DNA from: Melanopsichium pennsylvanicum
Taxonomy: Eukaryota > Basidiomycota > Ustilaginomycetes > Ustilaginales
Reading direction: 5' to 3'
NCBI GenBank assembly: GCA_900208305.1
Contig: OAPG01000022.1
Coordinates: 1-64,000, forward strand
Length of the DNA: 64,000 nt
Shown here: piece by piece, positions 19,513-29,835 of the stretch
Position numbering within the stretch: position 1 is the first letter of the stretch
Layout: every line of letters starts with the position of its first letter
Notes under the pieces: model-generated
Seen by the model: the letters and a program-made list of their open reading frames with translations, nothing else
Told to the model about the DNA's origin: nothing
Database searches by the model: none
Made by a program: the position numbers and the translations under genes

Positions 19513-20832
19513 TTAACAGTGTCTATCACAGAAGCCCGTCAAGCGTGCGATGATTGTGAAGTGGTTCGAAAAAGGGCTGCTAATCGTCTTCGTCATTGTC
19601 GCGAGAATTTTGGCCAGAGCAGGTGGAGGCGAGTGCTCGACGAACCATTTCCTGGAGTGCTTTCGGGTCGGAGCCGTATTCTGCTGATCGGACTGTGATT
19701 GCGTAGAGGACTGTGGGAGTCCAAAGGATGATAGAAAGGATTTGAATTCAGCTGTGAACGAGAGAGCATAAAAAACTGGAACGCGACGCAAGATTGATAA
19801 GTTTAGGCTAACTCACTATCCTCGATCTTTCTCAAAGACTGGTTGGTGACGACTTGCTTCTTCTTCATATCCCTTACTAGTGGAATGAATGTATCCAGAC
19901 CATCTCTCAGTTGACGAGTGATGCTGAGAACTTGTTGGACGAGTGTACCAGTGCCGCCTTGACCGACAGCGTTTGTGGCAAAGCGCATGAGCTCTCCGGT
20001 CAAGTCGGAAAGACCAAGCAGATATCGATGGGTGGGTATGGGGAGTACGACTTGATGCTTGCCTTCGGAATGGGATGTAGAGGGGCCGGTGGTATTTGTT
20101 GGAGACGTTGAAGATGAGTAGAAGGATGATTCGGTTACAGGTGAAGAGAGAAACCGAGCCTGGATTTGGGCCAAGGTGATGAGTTGAGTTGTTCGAAGGT
20201 AGTGGTAGAATGAGATTGCTTCAATCTGCTCAAATTGTCGAGTAGAAGGCAGAGGACAGAGCTTTAGAAAGATACTTGAGGCTTCAAAAACTTGTGATTC
20301 GAACCAAACGGTGATGACTTACAAATTCCTCAAGACCTCCGCCGATATTTCGTTCGTACCTCTGTGACCTGAGCTTGCTGGTCGAAGCATCCATCACTGC
20401 CTCCTCCTCCTCCTCCGCCTCCGCTTGTATTGCTACAAAACCTTCCGTTTGCGCAGCTTTTCTCAACAGCGAAACAATCTCCTCCAGCTTTGTTCCAGCG
20501 TCTGAGAAAAGCTTTCTCGTCTTACCTGACGGGTCTGCTGAGCCGAAATCGTGGATATCGAATCGATGCAGGAGAAAGATGACTTTCTTAGAGAGGCTTG
20601 TTACGTCACGGGAAATTTTGATGAGGCGTTCTCGTCGGTCATTGTGAGCATCTATCTCATCTCGGAACGAGGCAAAGGCGGCGAGAATCTGATCACTGCT
20701 CGAACTTGGTGAGGCAGGGTCAGGAGAGGACATGAGAGTGCGAGGATCGTCTGATCGGGTACGCTTGTTCGGATACGGTCGAGCTGGTGCTGATGGCGAT
20801 GCTTGACGGTGCTGTTTGCGATCTTCTGCCAT
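19513..20832 (-). CDS. TSNAX: TRAX, translin-associated factor X
   Basis: Three proposed exons on the minus strand: 20832-20323, 20225-19817 and 19775-19513 (393 residues). Intron 1 (20322-20226, 97 nt, GTAAGT...GCAG) joins GGLEEF to IEAISFYHYLRTTQLITLAQI, which restores the family motif. Intron 2 (19816-19776) would be only 41 nt (GTGAGT...CCAG); without it the protein ends 11 residues after SLRK with a TAA. The translin-family core is clear: DEIDAHNDRRERLIKISRD, YERNIGGGLEEF and LLGLSDLTGELMRFATNAV. The acidic residues that form the C3PO nuclease site in TRAX (Glu pair before the FYHY helix; Asp and Glu of SDLTGE) are present. TRAX with translin forms an endonuclease acting on small RNA passenger strands and tRNA 5' leaders. 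The gene is divergent from the antiporter; their start codons are 224 bp apart. Confidence 0.88.
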
Positions 20833-21056
20833 CTTCAGAGAAACGCTTGTTGTCGCTCCAAGGTAGTAGTAGTGAGAAAAGAGTCAGAGACGATGATGGT
20901 ATCTAGATCCACCAACTGCATGAAATGTGCTGCCAACCTCCACAACGCTTGGCACCCGTGACTCTGGTTCGAAGTGTGTGTGTGTGTGCATTGGCGCTCA
21001 AACCATCTCTATCAACATGTTGCCTTCCATCAACAAATTGGAGACTTGTCATCACA

Positions 21057-22850
21057 ATGGTTATATCCATGGATGCAGTTCCATATACCTCGCCCTCGAT
21101 TGTGACAGTCTTGGTGTTGGCATCATACCTTCTCTTGCTGTCCATCTTCTACCATGCATTTCAATTACTCCTTTCCGCAGGTATCCTTGGACCGCTCGTA
21201 CTGGGAGCCATCTATGCAAGCCCATTAGCCAACATACTGCCAGACGACGTCCAATCAGCCATCCTCGCCATCGGCTACCTCGGTCTTATCCTCCTCATAG
21301 TAAAAGGCGGCGTCGAAGCAAGGATCGACATTCTGTCCAGTCCAAAGAATCTCGTCATGGCCCTACTCGTGGGCTCGACAGGTTTGATCGTACCAATTGG
21401 CATCAGTATGGCGCTCTTGCCGCTGGGCTTTGGCTACAAACATTTGGAAAGCTTTGCTATCGGAGCTGCGCTTGCCTCAACCAGCCTCGGCACCACATTT
21501 GCTGTCTTGAGCTCGTGCAAGACCCCATCGGACACGAGCCAAAATCCAGCAAATGAAAACCCGGACAAAGCGGCAGACCATGGAATTGCCGATACTCGTA
21601 TCGGTACAATATTGGTAGGAGCAGCGCTCTTGGACGACATCGTCGGGTTAGTGATAACAAGTGTCATCTCCATATTGGGCTCGGCTTCAGATTCGATAAC
21701 TGGTATCACATCCATCGAGCCATGGATAATTGCACGTCCAATCGTCTCTTCTTTTCTACTGCTGGTAATCACATGGTTGCTCACCCAGTTTGTGCTCGCA
21801 CCCATTGCCAAGAGGGTGGTGATCCCCTATCTTGATCGCTTGGTCCAAGCTTCACAAACGTATTCTCTCAGAGGCGCAAGATCTGCAGAGCCCCAAGCTT
21901 CAAATGCAAACAAGTTGTTGGCAAGGTTTGTGATGAACCAAAAACTTCAGCAATTTGCTGCGCTGACAATGCTCACATCCGTTGTACTAGCATACTCGGT
22001 AATCAGCGAGGAGATCGGCTCATCTTTGCTCATTGGAGCATTTTGCTCTGGAGCTTTGATGAAGTACATGTACTCTCTATGGGGCGAGCGATCATCGGCA
22101 CCCGATCACGGCATGAACGATAATGCAGATGGAATATGGTCGCCCGACTATCTGTTATCTACCAAGAGCTCTCTCGGCGTAGTGCAAAACACTCTCCTGA
22201 TGCCGTTCTTCTTCTCTAGTATTGGTTCGGCGATCCCGGTCAAGTCCATGTTCGAAGGCACGACAGTGTGGCGAGGCATCATCTTTGCCGGTCTCATGGC
22301 ATTTGCAAAGGTGTGTGCTGGGGGTTGGGTCTTTCTCGCGGATGTTCTCGAGCAAAAGTGGTCAGACAGGCATGCCCAGAGGCAAACACGAGAGCGGAAG
22401 AGCCCGGTCGAGCATGGAGGCGAAACTTCGGAACCTGTTGGCGGCTTGATGGATTTACAGCCGGGAAGCGCAGCTTTGCCCCCGCAACAAACCGTTGTCA
22501 GCGATCCTGCATCCCAATCCTCTCAATCCTCTTGCAACGAAGCTCAACATGTCACCGATCGCAGCTTGCCAACTCACGCACACCGAAAACGCGCACCGAA
22601 AGCCCCAGTCTGGCCTGTATCTCTGTTCTTAGGTACGGCGCTCATGTCGAGAGGGGAGATCGGGTTTCTCGTCATCAATATTGCCAAGCAGGGTGATCTC
22701 ATAGGTCAGCAGGCCTTTAATGTTGGAATCTGGGCGATTGTTCTTAACACACTCGCAGGTCCTATCTCAATTGGAATTTTGATGCGCACCCGACATGGGC
22801 AGAGCATCATCAAACGGGAACCAAATTCGCAGCCCGGCCGCTGGGGCTGA
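21057..22850 (+). CDS. Monovalent cation/proton antiporter (CPA family, Kha1/KefB-like)
   Basis: A 597-residue membrane protein from the ATG at 21057 (context CACAATGG). The frame extends upstream to 20925, but that extension is Cys-rich and lacks the family pattern. About 12 hydrophobic helices are visible. Signature segments are GYLGLILLIVKGG, ALASTSLGTTFAVL and ALLDDIVGLVITS, the last carrying the Asp-Asp pair that binds ion and proton in Na+/H+ and K+/H+ exchangers. A hydrophilic loop at about residues 430-510 precedes the last helices. It likely exchanges K+ or Na+ for H+ across an internal or plasma membrane. The substrate cannot be decided from sequence. It is convergent with the kinase-hydrolase gene. 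Confidence 0.85.
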   Translation: MVISMDAVPYTSPSIVTVLVLASYLLLLSIFYHAFQLLLSAGILGPLVLGAIYASPLANILPDDVQSAILAIGYLGLILLIVKGGVEARIDILSSPKNLVMALLVGSTGLIVPIGISMALLPLGFGYKHLESFAIGAALASTSLGTTFAVLSSCKTPSDTSQNPANENPDKAADHGIADTRIGTILVGAALLDDIVGLVITSVISILGSASDSITGITSIEPWIIARPIVSSFLLLVITWLLTQFVLAPIAKRVVIPYLDRLVQASQTYSLRGARSAEPQASNANKLLARFVMNQKLQQFAALTMLTSVVLAYSVISEEIGSSLLIGAFCSGALMKYMYSLWGERSSAPDHGMNDNADGIWSPDYLLSTKSSLGVVQNTLLMPFFFSSIGSAIPVKSMFEGTTVWRGIIFAGLMAFAKVCAGGWVFLADVLEQKWSDRHAQRQTRERKSPVEHGGETSEPVGGLMDLQPGSAALPPQQTVVSDPASQSSQSSCNEAQHVTDRSLPTHAHRKRAPKAPVWPVSLFLGTALMSRGEIGFLVINIAKQGDLIGQQAFNVGIWAIVLNTLAGPISIGILMRTRHGQSIIKREPNSQPGRWG

Positions 22851-23181
22851 TCGCAGTGTGTGTGGCCCTTATTGACTGGTGCATCCGGCGGGATTCGTTT
22901 CCAAGAACGTTTCCACGGTAATCCGTCTTTCCCACGTCAAGTAAAAAGACCTTTAGATCAGATACATGAACCCTGCGCCTGGACACCACAAACATACTAT
23001 GATAAGCGACACTAGCTTGTCAGGTAGTCTCACCACCCCTTATAAGGTGGCCAAAGCTTATCGGATTCGGAATATGGATTGCGAGATGATCTACGTAGGT
23101 CTCACTCGAACAAGACATGGAATACTTGAATGGGCCAACCACTCGGAACCTTGGCCCGGGCATGCATACAATAGGGCAATG
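22851..23181. other. Convergent 3' intergenic gap
   Basis: 331 bp between the stop codons of the antiporter (plus) and the kinase-hydrolase gene (minus). I see no repeat or further gene; it should hold both terminators. Confidence 0.6.
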
Positions 23182-26100
23182 TCAAGAGTCGGATGGCGTC
23201 CAGACATTCGTCTTAAGACCGCTACCACCGCTCTTTTTACTCTCTTCGAATGACTTGAGCAAAGTCGAGAGCTCTTTCCCACTGCTTGATCGTCGCATCT
23301 TGGGCGTGAGAGGCTTCCCGGGAGCATGAAACTTGCTCAGAGCCGGTGCGTCCGAGGAGAGCTGCTGATGCATACCTGCTTGGCCTCGCAAACGAGCCTC
23401 CTCGATCGTCATGTTGGGGACGAAGGAATCTCGGGCGGACGATGAAGAAGGGCTTTCCTGCTCGTTCTTGGCCTCTTTTTCAGCCCCCTTGCTGGTTGAC
23501 TTTGTGACCGCCTCATCGTCGGCACCTAACGCCTTCTGGGCTGCCTGTGCAGGCAGACTTGGCGCCTCGGATTCTGCCTCAACGCCAATAGCCCTGTGCT
23601 CCTCACCAGATGGCCTTCCATCTAGCTCCCAGTCCTCCTCGTCACCTCGGAGATCGCCAGCTTCTGCGTCGTCCTCATCGTCGTCTACGTACCCGTCAGA
23701 ACGGGATTGCGGCAAGGACACTATTTCGTTCATGCCTCCGTCGACCGCATCTGACAACGTACTTGGCGTCATCGTGCCCGACGTGTCCTTGCCCTTGCCG
23801 CATGATGTACTGGCCTTCGACATTGATGGCGATGAGATTGCTGCAGATGCATTGCTGGCTGCCTGCTTCTCTTCTGTGGCCGGGTTCGCCTTCTCGCCCC
23901 CTGAAGTCTGCATGGAACCGCTTGCCATCTCTTTGTTGACGGCAGACTCGCTGCGTTTGGTCGATGAAGAGGATCGTGACTTTCCTCGCTTGTCGAGCGC
24001 AGTGCGCACAAAGTGCCTGGCGCTCTGCAATGCTTTCCGACTAGCATCGAGGAAAAGGAAAGCTTGAAAAACGTGGACACAGTCCTCGTAGAGCTCGTGG
24101 CGCACTGCGACGCCTGACAGAGACGCTTTGTGGGCCAACAAGGTCACTTCATCTCGAAGCACTTCGGCGTCTCCACACTGGATCAGCAGAGGTGGGAGTC
24201 CATGCATGTCACCAAAGAGCGGGGAAACGTAGGGATGGGTGAGGTATCTATCGATGTTCTCGCCCAGGTAGGCCCAAACTGGGTTCATGTGATCGCCCGA
24301 CTTGGGCATGGGCAGATAGTCAAACTCGGCGTTGGTATCCCACGAGTCGCAGGACATGGTCAAGTCCACCCATGGACTGAAAAGCATGGCACCGCTGGGA
24401 AGCGGGTAGTCATTGTCACGAAGGTAGTACATGAGCGCAAGCGCCAATCCACCGCCAGCACTGTCAGCACCCAGGACAATGTTGCTAGGCGGGATGCCTA
24501 GGTCGTCGGTGAGGCGAAAGTAGGAGGCGACGCAATCGTGCAGTGCGCCTGGGAACTTGGTGTCAGGAGCAAGTCGGTAATTGATACCAAATACACGGCA
24601 TTCGGTGTACTTTGACAGCGAGATGGTGAGTGGCCTATGGGTGGCAGCCGACATGACGAAGTAGGCACCACCGTGAATGTAGAGGATGACACGCTCCTTG
24701 CCCTTCTGCTTGCCGCTGCGCCATTCCGCCTGGAGTCGACGCCAAGTCTGCTTGCCAACGACCCACTCTGCACTGATCTCACGTTTGCCGTCCTCGGCAG
24801 CATCTGCTTCGGCGAGGAAACCACGCAATCCACGCTTCTTGACGCGGAACGTCACGGGAGTGATAAGGCCATCTTTGGGCGTTGGGAGGAAAGCGCCCAA
24901 ATCAAAGAAGTTCTGAAGACCCTCGATCGAAGCGAACTCAGAGTACTCGGCAACATCACGAAGGACACGAGTGAAGACGGAGGTCTCGATGCCCCACGAT
25001 TTTTTAGCTGGGCCATAGATGGCGTGCGAGGCGACGGCGGTACCGATGGTGACGCCTTGCGATACGAGGAACGGAAGATAGCGCCAAGCATTGGTGAAGG
25101 TGAGCTTGGTCGGCTGAGTCCTCTTGGCAGCTGGATTGAGGCGTGCTGACGCAGGGACTTCCGTCTTCTTGTATTGGTCCAACAGCGAGTTGAGCGTCTT
25201 GGTCGATTCGCTGTCCTTTCGGTTGGCAGATTGACTAGCACGGCGAGGCTGATTGGCCGGGGCGGCCGGTAGTGTCGACGGGCGGACGGTGGCTTCAGAA
25301 TGGCCGGCAGATGAGTTGGAGGGGCTCACCCGGCCGTCAGCAACCACATCGCTGTTCTTCTTGCTCGTGTCCGAGTCCTCGTCCGCTTTCTGAGGCTGGG
25401 AAGTAGGGTCGCGACCGCGATTCATAGTGGATTCGACGGCTTGTGCAACAGCTGCGGTACCAGTGGCACCTACACGCGCGTCATTCGACTGCGATTCTGC
25501 AGCAGACGTGCCCCGGCTTTCGGGCATCAACACCATCATGACGGTCAAATCGAAAGCCATGGCCGAGTCCCCACGCTCCTTTGTACGTACCTGGTCTTTA
25601 AGCGCATCGGCTTCAGTCGAGCTGTCAAGCTCTGAAGGCTCGTCTGACATGGTGACGGTGGTGTGAGGGTCAGATAGCGATGCGTCTGCGCCGCCAGCGC
25701 CTGGTGCTTCGACGGGAGAAGGTACGAGCGAGTCGCCGCGTTTGCAAGACTGAAGGTAAGTTGCAATACTGAGCAAAGACTGCTGCTTCTGAGGCAACGC
25801 TTCGCCATTTTGCTGTCGCAATGCATGTAGTCGCTGAAGATGATTGACGGCCTCGACAGCCGTAACAGCTTTGCGAAGCTTGCGCATGGCAGTGAGGTTG
25901 CGGAGAGCGCCGTTCTTGAGACAGGCACCCCGAGCACTCTGTTGGTGGAGTGGTGGCAGATTTGTGAGCCAGGGATGTGCGAGAGCCTCGCGTGCAGTCA
26001 TTCGCTTGTCAGCGGGGGAGAGGCAGCGAAGGATGAAGTCTTTGGCTGTATCTGACACCTCCGACCAATACTCTGGATCGAATTGAACCTCCATCTTGAT

Positions 26101-26835
26101 GATCTGTTGAAAGAGGGAAGGTTGGTCTTGGCCATAAAAGGGCGTGTAGCCGCCGAGGAGGGCGTAGGCGATCACTCCGCTGGACCAGATGTCGACAGCG
26201 GCGTTGTAGCCCTTGCCGAGGAGCACCTCTGGCGAGACGTATTGTGGAGATCCACAGGCTGTGACGAGAAGACCTTCGTCGGGGATGAAGCGGGACAGAC
26301 CGAAATCGGAAATGACAATGTCGCTGGGATCCGACTTGTCGCGCAGGAGAATGTTTTCTGGCTTGAGATCGCGATGAATGATGTCATGTTCGTGGAGGTA
26401 GGCGACACCTTCGAGGACTTGTTTCATGATGTGTCGAGCGTCCAGCTCGTTGTAGTGTACCCTTTCGACGAGGCGGTCAAATAGCTCGCCGCCTCTGCAG
26501 AGGTCGGTGACGATAAAGACGCCTTCTTTAGTCTCATAGAGATCCCACATTTTGATGACGTTGGGATGTTGTACCTTGCCGAGGATGGTGATTTCCTCCT
26601 TGAGCATCTTCTCATTGCTATCCTTGAGAGGCTTCTTTGCAATGATCTTGAGTGCACGTTGTTCGCCTGTGGCTTTCTCTGCGACAGCTTTGACAACGGC
26701 AAAGGAGCCCTGTCCGAGGACGTGTGGAAGGACGGTGTACTTTTTGGAGAGCTGCACGGGAAGGAGCGGTGTGCCATCTTTCTCGGTCTCTTTGAACCAG
26801 GAGCGGAAAGCATGGTGAATATGAGAGCCGACCAT
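23182..26835 (-). CDS. CaMK-type protein kinase fused to an alpha/beta-hydrolase (HSL-like esterase/lipase)
   Basis: A single open frame of 1217 residues from the ATG at 26835; the frame extends to 27033 without an earlier ATG. The kinase domain spans about 33-290: glycine loop GQGSFAVVKA, Lys63 in ALKII, HRDLKPEN with Asp156, DFG at 177 and SPE at 201-203. A basic helix resembling a calmodulin-binding region follows (AMRKLRKAVTAVEAVNHL). Residues of about 390-590 are acidic low complexity. The hydrolase spans about 620-940: HGGAYF oxyanion motif near 720, nucleophile GADSAGG near 791, Asp in CGDAEVLRDE near 890 and His in DCVHVF near 921. The tail is disordered. A GTACGT donor-like site near 25591 leaves open splicing or two separate genes. 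Confidence 0.75.
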   Translation of the reverse strand: MVGSHIHHAFRSWFKETEKDGTPLLPVQLSKKYTVLPHVLGQGSFAVVKAVAEKATGEQRALKIIAKKPLKDSNEKMLKEEITILGKVQHPNVIKMWDLYETKEGVFIVTDLCRGGELFDRLVERVHYNELDARHIMKQVLEGVAYLHEHDIIHRDLKPENILLRDKSDPSDIVISDFGLSRFIPDEGLLVTACGSPQYVSPEVLLGKGYNAAVDIWSSGVIAYALLGGYTPFYGQDQPSLFQQIIKMEVQFDPEYWSEVSDTAKDFILRCLSPADKRMTAREALAHPWLTNLPPLHQQSARGACLKNGALRNLTAMRKLRKAVTAVEAVNHLQRLHALRQQNGEALPQKQQSLLSIATYLQSCKRGDSLVPSPVEAPGAGGADASLSDPHTTVTMSDEPSELDSSTEADALKDQVRTKERGDSAMAFDLTVMMVLMPESRGTSAAESQSNDARVGATGTAAVAQAVESTMNRGRDPTSQPQKADEDSDTSKKNSDVVADGRVSPSNSSAGHSEATVRPSTLPAAPANQPRRASQSANRKDSESTKTLNSLLDQYKKTEVPASARLNPAAKRTQPTKLTFTNAWRYLPFLVSQGVTIGTAVASHAIYGPAKKSWGIETSVFTRVLRDVAEYSEFASIEGLQNFFDLGAFLPTPKDGLITPVTFRVKKRGLRGFLAEADAAEDGKREISAEWVVGKQTWRRLQAEWRSGKQKGKERVILYIHGGAYFVMSAATHRPLTISLSKYTECRVFGINYRLAPDTKFPGALHDCVASYFRLTDDLGIPPSNIVLGADSAGGGLALALMYYLRDNDYPLPSGAMLFSPWVDLTMSCDSWDTNAEFDYLPMPKSGDHMNPVWAYLGENIDRYLTHPYVSPLFGDMHGLPPLLIQCGDAEVLRDEVTLLAHKASLSGVAVRHELYEDCVHVFQAFLFLDASRKALQSARHFVRTALDKRGKSRSSSSTKRSESAVNKEMASGSMQTSGGEKANPATEEKQAASNASAAISSPSMSKASTSCGKGKDTSGTMTPSTLSDAVDGGMNEIVSLPQSRSDGYVDDDEDDAEAGDLRGDEEDWELDGRPSGEEHRAIGVEAESEAPSLPAQAAQKALGADDEAVTKSTSKGAEKEAKNEQESPSSSSARDSFVPNMTIEEARLRGQAGMHQQLSSDAPALSKFHAPGKPLTPKMRRSSSGKELSTLLKSFEESKKSGGSGLKTNVWTPSDS

Positions 26836-28126
26836 GCTGAGCTGTTGTCGATTGGAGGACGTCCGAAAGAGCAGAGTGACAAGGCCTTGAATGTGAGAGC
26901 GGATGTGGTCGAGATTGCTAAAACGTCCCGAGCTTGGTGTAGAGTCACGAGGATGTATGGGATCGTCTACGTGAGTTGGCCTGTGAAAGAGGAGAGGAAG
27001 GCTGTGCTTGGGTAAGGCGGTGGAATCAGGCACAATTACTGTGTTGGCGGGAGCCGAGGTTGACTCTGCGGAAGACCCGTTCGAGGTAAATTATTTGGCT
27101 GAGCGAAGAAGAAAGCACAAGTGAAGCTGTGCTCGGAGAGAGCGATGGATGACTTTCAAGAACAGCGGTGTGCTGAGTGGATCTGCGGTGGGATGCTGAG
27201 CTTGGCTTCAAGGTTGCGTAGATAATTCGAAAGTGTTGGCAGATTGTCTAAGAGGCGACGTTGAAAGGAAGTGGACTGCACGAGGCTTGGGAGTGGGCAG
27301 AGTCTATGTGATGCTGGGCAAAGTTGCTCGGTCCAGGCGTAATGGGACCGGATGAGCCGTATCGGAATGTTTCCGTGCTAGATTGGGGAGCGACAGGCGA
27401 TGTGACAGTATCGTAAGAGGTAGCAGAGCAAGTCGAATCGGTGGTGGTAATGGTGATAGTGGTTTGGTGAGGGGTGCAATCAGCGGATGTGCATAAAGCA
27501 TCGGCCATGTCCCGGAGCAGTCTTGCGAGTCAACTCGTAAGTCGTGAGAAATAATGGTAAGCGAGGAAAGCATCGCGGATGGGGGGAATTTCACCATTGA
27601 ATATGGGTTGGAAATGCAAGGCTAGGTCACCGCCCAACCAAGCGATGTGTGCTGTCGGATTATTTTTGAAAGACAGGGGAAGCACTAGTGAGTTTAGTCG
27701 AAGTCTGTTGCAGCTCTGAGAGCCGCGCCTGAATTAGGAGTTTTATTCGGTTTGGTGTTTTGTGCCCTGTAACAACTTTGCCAAAGAGCACCTTGACCTT
27801 TGACAAGGGCCCACCTCTCTTATGTGGCAATCCAAGTTAAGAATTGGATCAAGCAGCTGGGTGCCAAAGTCTTTGCTGCTCCTGTTGGACCCAATCTTAT
27901 TGCTGCCACGGGCAGATACAAGGAGTGTCTGGAGCTCTTTATTGATCTCAAAGCGCCAAAGACATCTCACTACTACTTGCAACAGACCTCAACAGTGTTG
28001 CCTGTGCAAGGCAGACCAGTGATTGTGCATTACCACATCCTGATTGAAGGGTCAGCATTTTGAGTCTTGGATTGCTTGGAGGGTGTCAGAGACTGGCATG
28101 CCAAACCTAAGTACTGGTTTTGAGAT
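26836..28126. other. Upstream region of the kinase-hydrolase gene and repeat border
   Basis: The minus strand of 26836-27600 may contain the promoter and possibly a 5' exon of the kinase gene: a small ATG-started frame at 27508-27248 is Thr/Ser-rich, and TTTCACAG near 26975 could be an acceptor. I could not join them with confidence. From about 27700 the sequence becomes repeat-like. An open frame at 27800-28063 matches nothing I recognise. Confidence 0.4.
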
Positions 28127-28732
28127 TGTTAGGACCCACCTTGGCACACCCAATGAAGGCCTAATGAAGGGAGGAGCTGTTGCCAATTGCATCTGGTACC
28201 TCCACATCTCCTGTGCAACATGCAGGAATCCTGTGGCACCCACATGACCTGTGCAGCCAGTGCCACAGCCCCCTACCTTCCCCTTACCTCCCCCCAACCT
28301 CCAGCACCCATCTTCCTGGAGGTCATTGATTGTATCATATAGCTGTATCACCTGTAGGGGAGCACTGCTCAATACAAGTAGACTATTCCTGATTGCTGTC
28401 ATTGTGTAAATACCTCCCATGCAAGCTCTAACCCTCTTGCGCCAAGCTGCCCAGCATCCCCACACACTGGCGGTGCAAGACCCTTGGATTCTAACAGTAC
28501 AGGACTGCAGCACTGACCGCACAGGTCAGGTGGGTGCTGCAGAATTCTTGCAGGTTGCACAGGAGATGTGGAGGCTGCGCAGGTGATGTGGAGGTGCCAG
28601 ATGCAACTGGCAACAGTTCCTCCCTTTATCAGGTGCACCCAGGCAAGGTCCTAACAGTGCTAGGTGCAATCTTGCCAAGAGCACTGCAATGGCTCCTCCC
28701 TTCATCAGGTGCACCATGGCAGGGTCCTAACA
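28127..28732. mobile_element. MITE-like element with terminal inverted repeats of about 150 bp
   Basis: The left terminus (28127-28268) reads TGTTAGGACC and runs through ATGAAGGGAGGAGCTGTTGCC, CACCTCCACATCTCCTGTGC and GACCTGTGC. The right arm (28656 back to about 28508) is its reverse complement, with a partial internal duplication. A second right terminus ends at 28732 (CTTCATCAGGTGCACCATGG, then GGGTCCTAACA). No transposase is encoded. No clear target-site duplication is seen for either pairing of ends. A related terminus fragment lies at 11834-11880. It is probably a non-autonomous DNA element whose parent family is unknown. Confidence 0.65.
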
Positions 28733-29633
28733 CAATCCCTATGTACCCAACTGCCCCAATTGGCTGTAGCTGCAGTGCAGTAACCCAGACCCTACATCCC
28801 TAACATTGGCTCAGAGTGAAGTGGGTTTGCTGTTTGGTAATGCCAGTTCCTTGGATACGCTCAAGTTTGGCAAGGAGCAGGCAAAATACATCCAGAGCAT
28901 TGACAACAAGGCTACACACCAAGAGGCATGGAACATTGCTCAAGCTTGGGTAGAAGGCATCCTTGTAGGCATCACCTCAGAGCAGAGTGCAGACAAAATG
29001 GATGCATCTTTACCATAGCAACAAGCCTCTCAGCAACAACAGAGCCTACCAATACTATTATGCTGGCAAGGAATAATGCTGTTGGCATTGTGTGCCTGAT
29101 TGCAACAAGCACCGCTACTACCAGTGTGTGTGTCACAGTGACCACAATACCAGAGAATTGATCAACCCAATTGACAATCTCTTGGTTATTGAGCATTGCA
29201 AACGCGTCATGTGATTTGAATTTTGATGTCAAATAGATTGCGGACCCACGACGAGTTGAAGCGACGCTGAGCTCCGTCAACACGATTGCAGAACAACACG
29301 ATCACCTCCAACTAGTCGCAGCTCGGATACTCAGCTCGGGGGACAGATACTATTGCAGCGCAATCTCCCTAATGCAGAAGGTCACGCCCTCTGCCATAAA
29401 AAGGGCATCTCGTCGGAGTTGTGCTTCCAATTGCATTACAATCGCAGAAAATATGCACATGCACTCTTGTTCACCGCACTGAAGCGTGTTTTGGCAAGCA
29501 GAGTAAGCGAAACGTCTGATCCTAGCGCACCGGTTTGGTGCAGCCTTGAGCTTCCACCCTTGCTTTTGTGTCGTATTGTTCTGTTGCTCTGAATGGCAGA
29601 GGGTCGGGTGCAATATAACATTGTACAAAAAGC
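28733..29633. other. Sequence between the MITE-like element and the LINE
   Basis: A small open frame at 28806-29018 has no recognised domain and is followed by stops; it may be a transposon remnant. From about 29230 the base composition returns to that of ordinary host sequence. I see no gene here. Confidence 0.4.
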
Positions 29634-29647
29634 ATGTGCATTAGGTC
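29634..29647 (+). repeat. Left target-site duplication of the LINE
   Basis: ATGTGCATTAGGTC, repeated exactly at 35745-35758 immediately after the poly(A) tail. The first A of the right copy could belong to the tail, so the duplication is 13 or 14 bp. Confidence 0.93.
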
Positions 29648-29835
29648 CAACCATCACCGATTCTTGGTAGCAACCCCTTGGTTGGCCTGCTGGTTCCATT
29701 CCCTTACGATCTTCTCACTATCTCTCCACCCTTGCCCCTCTCTATTCACCACCAAACACCTGCCTCACCACGGCCGTGTGCTGTGTCAAAGTTTCGTACC
29801 ATTTGCAGAATTTTGTCGCGCATACAGCCAAGGTC

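Noticed and set aside
20285..20320. B-box-like GGTTCGAATC on the minus strand, as a tRNA gene
   Set aside because: It lies in the TRAX intron without an A box or foldable cloverleaf nearby.
28127..28732. A CRISPR-like or structured RNA array from the inverted repeats
   Set aside because: The repeats are two long arms plus one extra terminus, not regularly spaced units, and fit a transposon better.
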